A stretch of DNA of 64,000 bases, taken from assembly GCA_947359465.1 (NCBI GenBank), contig OX375873.1:72976278-73040277 (forward strand), read 5' to 3'. This DNA is from Metellina segmentata. Lineage: Eukaryota; Arthropoda; Arachnida; Araneae; Tetragnathidae. Positions 59,685 through 64,000 of this stretch are shown piece after piece. The stretch's first letter is position 1, and each line of letters opens with the position of its first letter. The notes below the pieces were generated by a model. That model did not search any database and was not told where the DNA came from. It worked only from the letters and a program-made list of their open reading frames with translations. Made by a program: the position numbers and the translations under genes.

Positions 59685-62630
59685 TTAATATTATAGTGCT
59701 ACTACTATTTTACTATCATTATCTTTATATTAAAACTCTACAACAATAACGTTTTCTATAAAATATTTAGTTTTGTGTAAAAATGTATCATAACTATACA
59801 AATATATTTTAGAAGTGTGTATTATTTAATTAAATTACTGCTCAAAATAATTCCTTCAAAACTACTTTCATTAAACGCTTATTAATTTAAAAAAAATTCA
59901 ATGATTTTGCCCTATCCTCTTTACTGTGTTTGAAAACCTTTAACTTACTATACATACAGTCTTCAAAAGTGGTTATTTATAAACGAATTTTCGTAGACAT
60001 TAAAGTTGAATTTTTTCTCAGATCAATAAATACAGTCTCTTCTCCAAATAGTGGGAGAAGATGAGATGCTATATATATTTAAAAGAATATGAAGATACAC
60101 ATAAGTCTGCTTACACTAGGGAGATAATAGAATTTAGATTTATGAAAAATAAAAATATTTATAACTTTTATACACTATATGGCATATGTGTGAGGAGAGC
60201 ACAAATAGTTTTTTAGTTTGCTTTTTTAAATAATAATCTAGAACAACGTAATGAAATGTTTTATGAACATGTTTTATGAACATGTTTTTTCAATAAAGGG
60301 AGGTAAATTTTGCATAGAAAGGCAAGATAAAAGCAAGTTACTTAGAATTATAATATAGAGCTACTAACTAAAAGTAAACTATGATTCCTATTCTACAAAG
60401 TTTAGCGATCCCAAAACTATTCCAGATGACTGAGAATATACACTTTTCATCAATTTTGTATGCATCCTCCAACTTGGAAAAATATATAAATGCTTTATGA
60501 CCAGATAATTTACAACTACTGTAAAAAGACTTATCAGACCGAAACTCGGAGTCCGAAATTCTTCTAGCTTCTGTCTTATTTCAAACATGTCAATTAGACT
60601 AGGTTTGGCGAGCTCCCAACACAATGGCGATAGTTCACGCTTTTATAAGTTTATTGTGTTTTGAAGATGATGGAAGCACTTAGGCATCAAATTGGTAGAC
60701 ATTATGAATTTATAGTTTTGAAACACTGCAACTATTCTCAACTAAAGCTAGAGTAGATATTGTGCAAGGACAAAAAAATAGAAACGTTACGTTGTTTACG
60801 TTAAACGATTATATTGTTTGATAATAGTATTTTGTTCTATTAAATGCATAAAAATGACTATTTTAGATAACTTTTTCATAGAGTAGAATTTTTGATTTTT
60901 ACTTAAGTAACTAAAACATGATAATGAGCATCTGTAAATCAATAAGAAAGCATGGAATAGTTCTCATACGTAATATAAATTCACATTTATCATATTTATA
61001 TATTTTTGAAGTTGTTAATATTAGTCTTTATTGGGGTTTGAATAAAATTCGTTATAAAATATAATTATTTAATAAATTTCTGAACCTACAGTAAAACACT
61101 TTTAACACTTTTATTCCCCCTTTTACAGTTTTGACCATAGATACCATAAAATATGCTGTATAAAATGTATCCAATTTTCAAAAGTATTTTAAACTTAACT
61201 GTCATAAATTCCTTTTACAAAAAGTATACATTTTATCTCTTTAACCTGGTAGTAATACACCGTTACTACAAGAAACAATGCACATACAACTTTAAAAAAT
61301 TTAAAAATAGAGATCACATTACAGTATAAAATCTTTTAGAATTTATTCGTGTTCCTATGCATTATTGGCTAAGCAATGCTACATTTTGCGGTCTTGATAT
61401 CAACACAGGAAAATAACTACATTTTAGCATCTGAGATGTTAACACATGTACTTACATTCTACAACCTTCCGCATTTCCTACCTAACTCCTAAACAACTTT
61501 GGCTTTCTTAACTAATAACATCAAATGCTCTTCGTAACTAATAAATCAATTGATCTCAAAAATATTTTCTAAGATTCTTTTCGTATATCAGAATTGAACA
61601 AATCAATTGAGGAATTATGTGTGAACAACAATTTTCACAAACGTTTTCAAAAGGCAATTTTATACAATATCAGTTTATTTTATATTCTCGCCCCCTATCT
61701 ATCTGTTCATTAACATAATCATTTTTAATAAAAAAGTGTAAACTTTTTTTCTTTCGGGATAAATACATTTACCGATTAGAAATAAATGCACAAATCATTT
61801 AATCCATTGAAGGGTTGTAAACGCATATATATGTAATGATATCAGAAGTCTTCCTTGTCTGACCAATAGTTTAAAATTCCTTGATCCTTATAATATTGTC
61901 TAAGATGCTTTCAACCGTTCGGTGGGGAACCAAACGGTGGGGATATTTAGACATCATTTGTGTTATGGGTGAAAGCAAGGCTACACTACAAGGAATTCGC
62001 AGGACACTTAGAATGTACTTAGATAAGAATATTTTGGTGAGTTAGGAATTAGTTTTATTTACATGGCTTTAGAGTTAATCAAACATCTGAGCATCATGAG
62101 ATTATTAAAAAATGTTGTATGTTCTTTCCACAGAAAATAGGTAATGAATGAGCAACTTAATTTATTGAAACGTAAGAATCCTTGTGTAACTGGTGGGAAG
62201 AACGTAAGCTCAAAATACAACAATAACAATGAATCTATAAGAAAGTAAACAGTTTTTTCACGTTTATCAAATAGATGTATATAAATCTGTTCCCAAGGCG
62301 ATTGACGCCGCGAGTAGTATAAGAGCACAGATCGAATAAATTTATCACAGCTCAATTTGGTTAACATCAAACAAAAACAAAGCAACCAATTCTTAGAATT
62401 TTACTAAAACTGCTGTCTATTTTTTTTTTTTTATTCTTTCAAAATCCAAATTCCAAATCACGGTTTAAACGAAAATTAAAATACAGAAAAATATGCTCGA
62501 GAAAAGTTTCACGGGCAATAAATATTAACGAAGCAAATTAAATTGATCGAGTGTTCGAATACAAAATCTACTACACCTTGGAAATATTCCAGAGTCCAAG
62601 AAATTCAAAACTGGTTAGAAAAAAACTAAC
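59685..62630. other. Unassigned AT-rich DNA
   Basis: About 3 kb without assignable content. Frames of 78 and 108 codons on the minus strand (60388-60624, 62059-62385) have no recognisable domain. Confidence 0.55.
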
Positions 62631-62639
62631 AAGGTTAAC

Positions 62640-62800
62640 ACTTGAGTATCCCACTCTCCAAACTTGAGCATCACGCCAACGTAAGAGCATTTAAGGCCAC
62701 AAGAGATTTAAAATGCACCAATCCTTACATACACGGCGAACTTTGGTTTGACAAAGTATCGAACTCACAACCATCCAACTGCTAATTGGAAGTTATACAG
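62640..62800 (-). mobile_element. tRNA-derived SINE (family 1), 5' part only
   Basis: Plus strand: atcccactctccaaacttga, catcacgccaacgtaagagc, ggccacaagagatttaaaat, then a degenerate head (tatcgaactcacaaccatcc, aactgctaattgg). The 3' half of the SINE is missing. Confidence 0.8.
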
Positions 62801-62949
62801 AGACAACTTCAAGTTCCAGAACGTATAAATGCGTGTGAGCCCATCCGAGGTTTAAACACTATTTTAATCAACAACTGCCCTCTGCAATAAAATAACTTCC
62901 ACATATAAAATTCACAATAAAAAACGTATATTTGAAAGCCTATTCCCCT

Positions 62950-63485
62950 GTAATTCCACTCTTTGGAGCGTTCCTCACATTGTTGTCCCCGCCCACCCAA
63001 ACGCGGAAAGCAATTAAAACCACCTTCCACTTTTAATGCGTCCCGAGCAAGAATTCTGAGGAAATGCCACCCTCAACCAACCAAAAGCCTCCGGCGAAGG
63101 ATAAATGCCCCCCGGCTTCTACGAGACCGGATGTTTGTGAAAACATCGGGCCTTGGTTTATGGCCAAATATTTTTCGAATTTTTAAGACACGTCGCCGTC
63201 TGCGTGGGTCCATTTACAATTTGTCAGCCGTCTGGAAGAGGCGGAATATTGCCAAGTTATTGCTATGCCAGAGGACGAATGTATTTGGTGGCGGATTCTC
63301 TCTATTTCGAAGCGGAACATTCCCGTTTTGCTCTGGAATTCACACTTCAGGAAAGAATTATAGAGTAAACATTGTTGATTGCGCTCGCGGTGTGGTTTGT
63401 TTCCGTGCGGGGCTGTTAAATTTGCTTCGGTTGGACCGGGATTCCTCGAACGCACTTGTGAATACTCTTCTTTGTCTGTGACGTG
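62950..63485. other. GC-elevated patch with unrecognised 172-codon ORF
   Basis: The patch is near 50% G+C, far above the surroundings. The plus-strand frame 62963-63481 is the longest in the window: strongly basic, Arg- and Leu-rich, with no domain I recognise. Overlapping frames (63153-63368 plus, 63183-63542 minus) are equally plausible, and all may be by-products of the higher GC. It could be an untranslated exon, a promoter-proximal block or old TE sequence. I do not call it a gene. Confidence 0.35.
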
Positions 63486-63694
63486 TTTGCTGATTTGAAA
63501 ATATTTGATTTGAGAGCAAGTTGTTTTGAACACTTTTTTCAACTTAAATCGTGTATGCTTGGAAAAAGATATTCGTAGATTTCAGAAACTTACCTGATGC
63601 TACTGAATTATGACTTGATTACTCAAGCGGATCAGACTCGATTGAATTATCTTTTTATCTGTAGGTAGGAAGTTTAATGTACATTTCTCAAAGG

Positions 63695-63960
63695 GGTAAT
63701 GGTGTGATTAGTACTACAGGGAAAAATCCAAGGTCAACGTCCGTTAATGTTGAACCACGGTCAAAAGACGAGGACAAAACCTGAGTTGAAAAATTAATCT
63801 CCAAACTTCCACACCAAGCCAAAGTGAGGACAAGACAAATTAACATGTACCAACTCTCCATAGATCCACATGTGGACAGTGTCTTTACTGTGATCAAATT
63901 TCGAGCTCGCAACCCTACGGTTGCTAATCCGCAACTCTACCATCAGGGCTACAGTGGTTC
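63695..63960 (-). mobile_element. tRNA-derived SINE (family 1)
   Basis: Minus strand: head tagccctgatggtagagttg (A box), gattagcaaccgtagggttg then cgagctcgaaat (B box), and a body with cttggtgtggaagtttggag and ttgtcctcgtcttttgaccg. The 3' end near 63710 is degenerate. It lies at the very edge of the window. Confidence 0.88.
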
Positions 63961-64000
63961 TTTCCCTCTGTATGTTTGTCACATCTTGTCCTGATGTAGC

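Overview
The window is AT-rich eukaryotic DNA, roughly 70% A+T by eye. It has long non-coding stretches, many TA microsatellites and a dense layer of degraded transposable elements (TEs). I found no intact host gene, no rRNA gene, no true tRNA gene and no prokaryotic feature. The TE families look to me like those of araneomorph (orb-weaver type) spiders: a tRNA-derived SINE whose 3' end reads roughly taacgtcgyactrgagcaac on the complementary strand, several LINE tails with an 'FLTGHGPF' or 'CPQSQLAPDHVFDC' C-terminus, and Tc1-like elements. That identification comes from memory of repeat families and is inference.

Layout. 0-9 kb is mostly unassigned AT-rich DNA with an internally repetitive block (2.2-3.0 kb), a TTAA-bounded MITE (4.3 kb) and a ~2.2 kb repeat (5.6-7.9 kb) that recurs in shortened form at 21.2-21.7 kb. 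9-19 kb holds a Tc1-like deletion derivative, two SINE families, a solo LTR with a 4-bp target duplication (15.95-16.22 kb), and an element with nearly identical 122-bp inverted repeats sitting in a TA microsatellite (17.93-18.79 kb). 22.6-25.2 kb is a mosaic of LINE fragments. 25.4-27.1 kb is an almost full-length but dead Tc1-like transposon, also inside a TA array and itself split by a SINE. 33.0-34.05 kb is another Tc1-like relic.

36-46 kb contains two more copies of the TTAA MITE, a LINE tail, a 67-bp triplication, a 185-bp satellite-like triplication and a different TTAA-bounded (piggyBac-like) element. 46.3-47.0 kb is a decayed BEL/Pao retrotransposon on the minus strand. 48.0-48.7 kb is a mariner deletion derivative. 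51-53.2 kb is a repeat complex around a 299-bp fold-back palindrome. 56.4-57.3 kb is a non-autonomous hAT with an 8-bp target duplication. 57.7-58.4 kb is a broken mariner transposase that has lost a catalytic Asp. The last 5 kb has three SINEs and a GC-elevated patch with an unrecognised 172-codon ORF.

The coding-looking sequence I can assign is transposase or reverse-transcriptase debris, and no copy is intact. The least familiar signals are the MITE family built around the palindrome GACGAGATATCTCGTC (five copies), the paired copies at 5.6-7.9 and 21.2-21.7 kb, and the fold-back complex at 51-53 kb. I found no defence-like or otherwise novel protein system.
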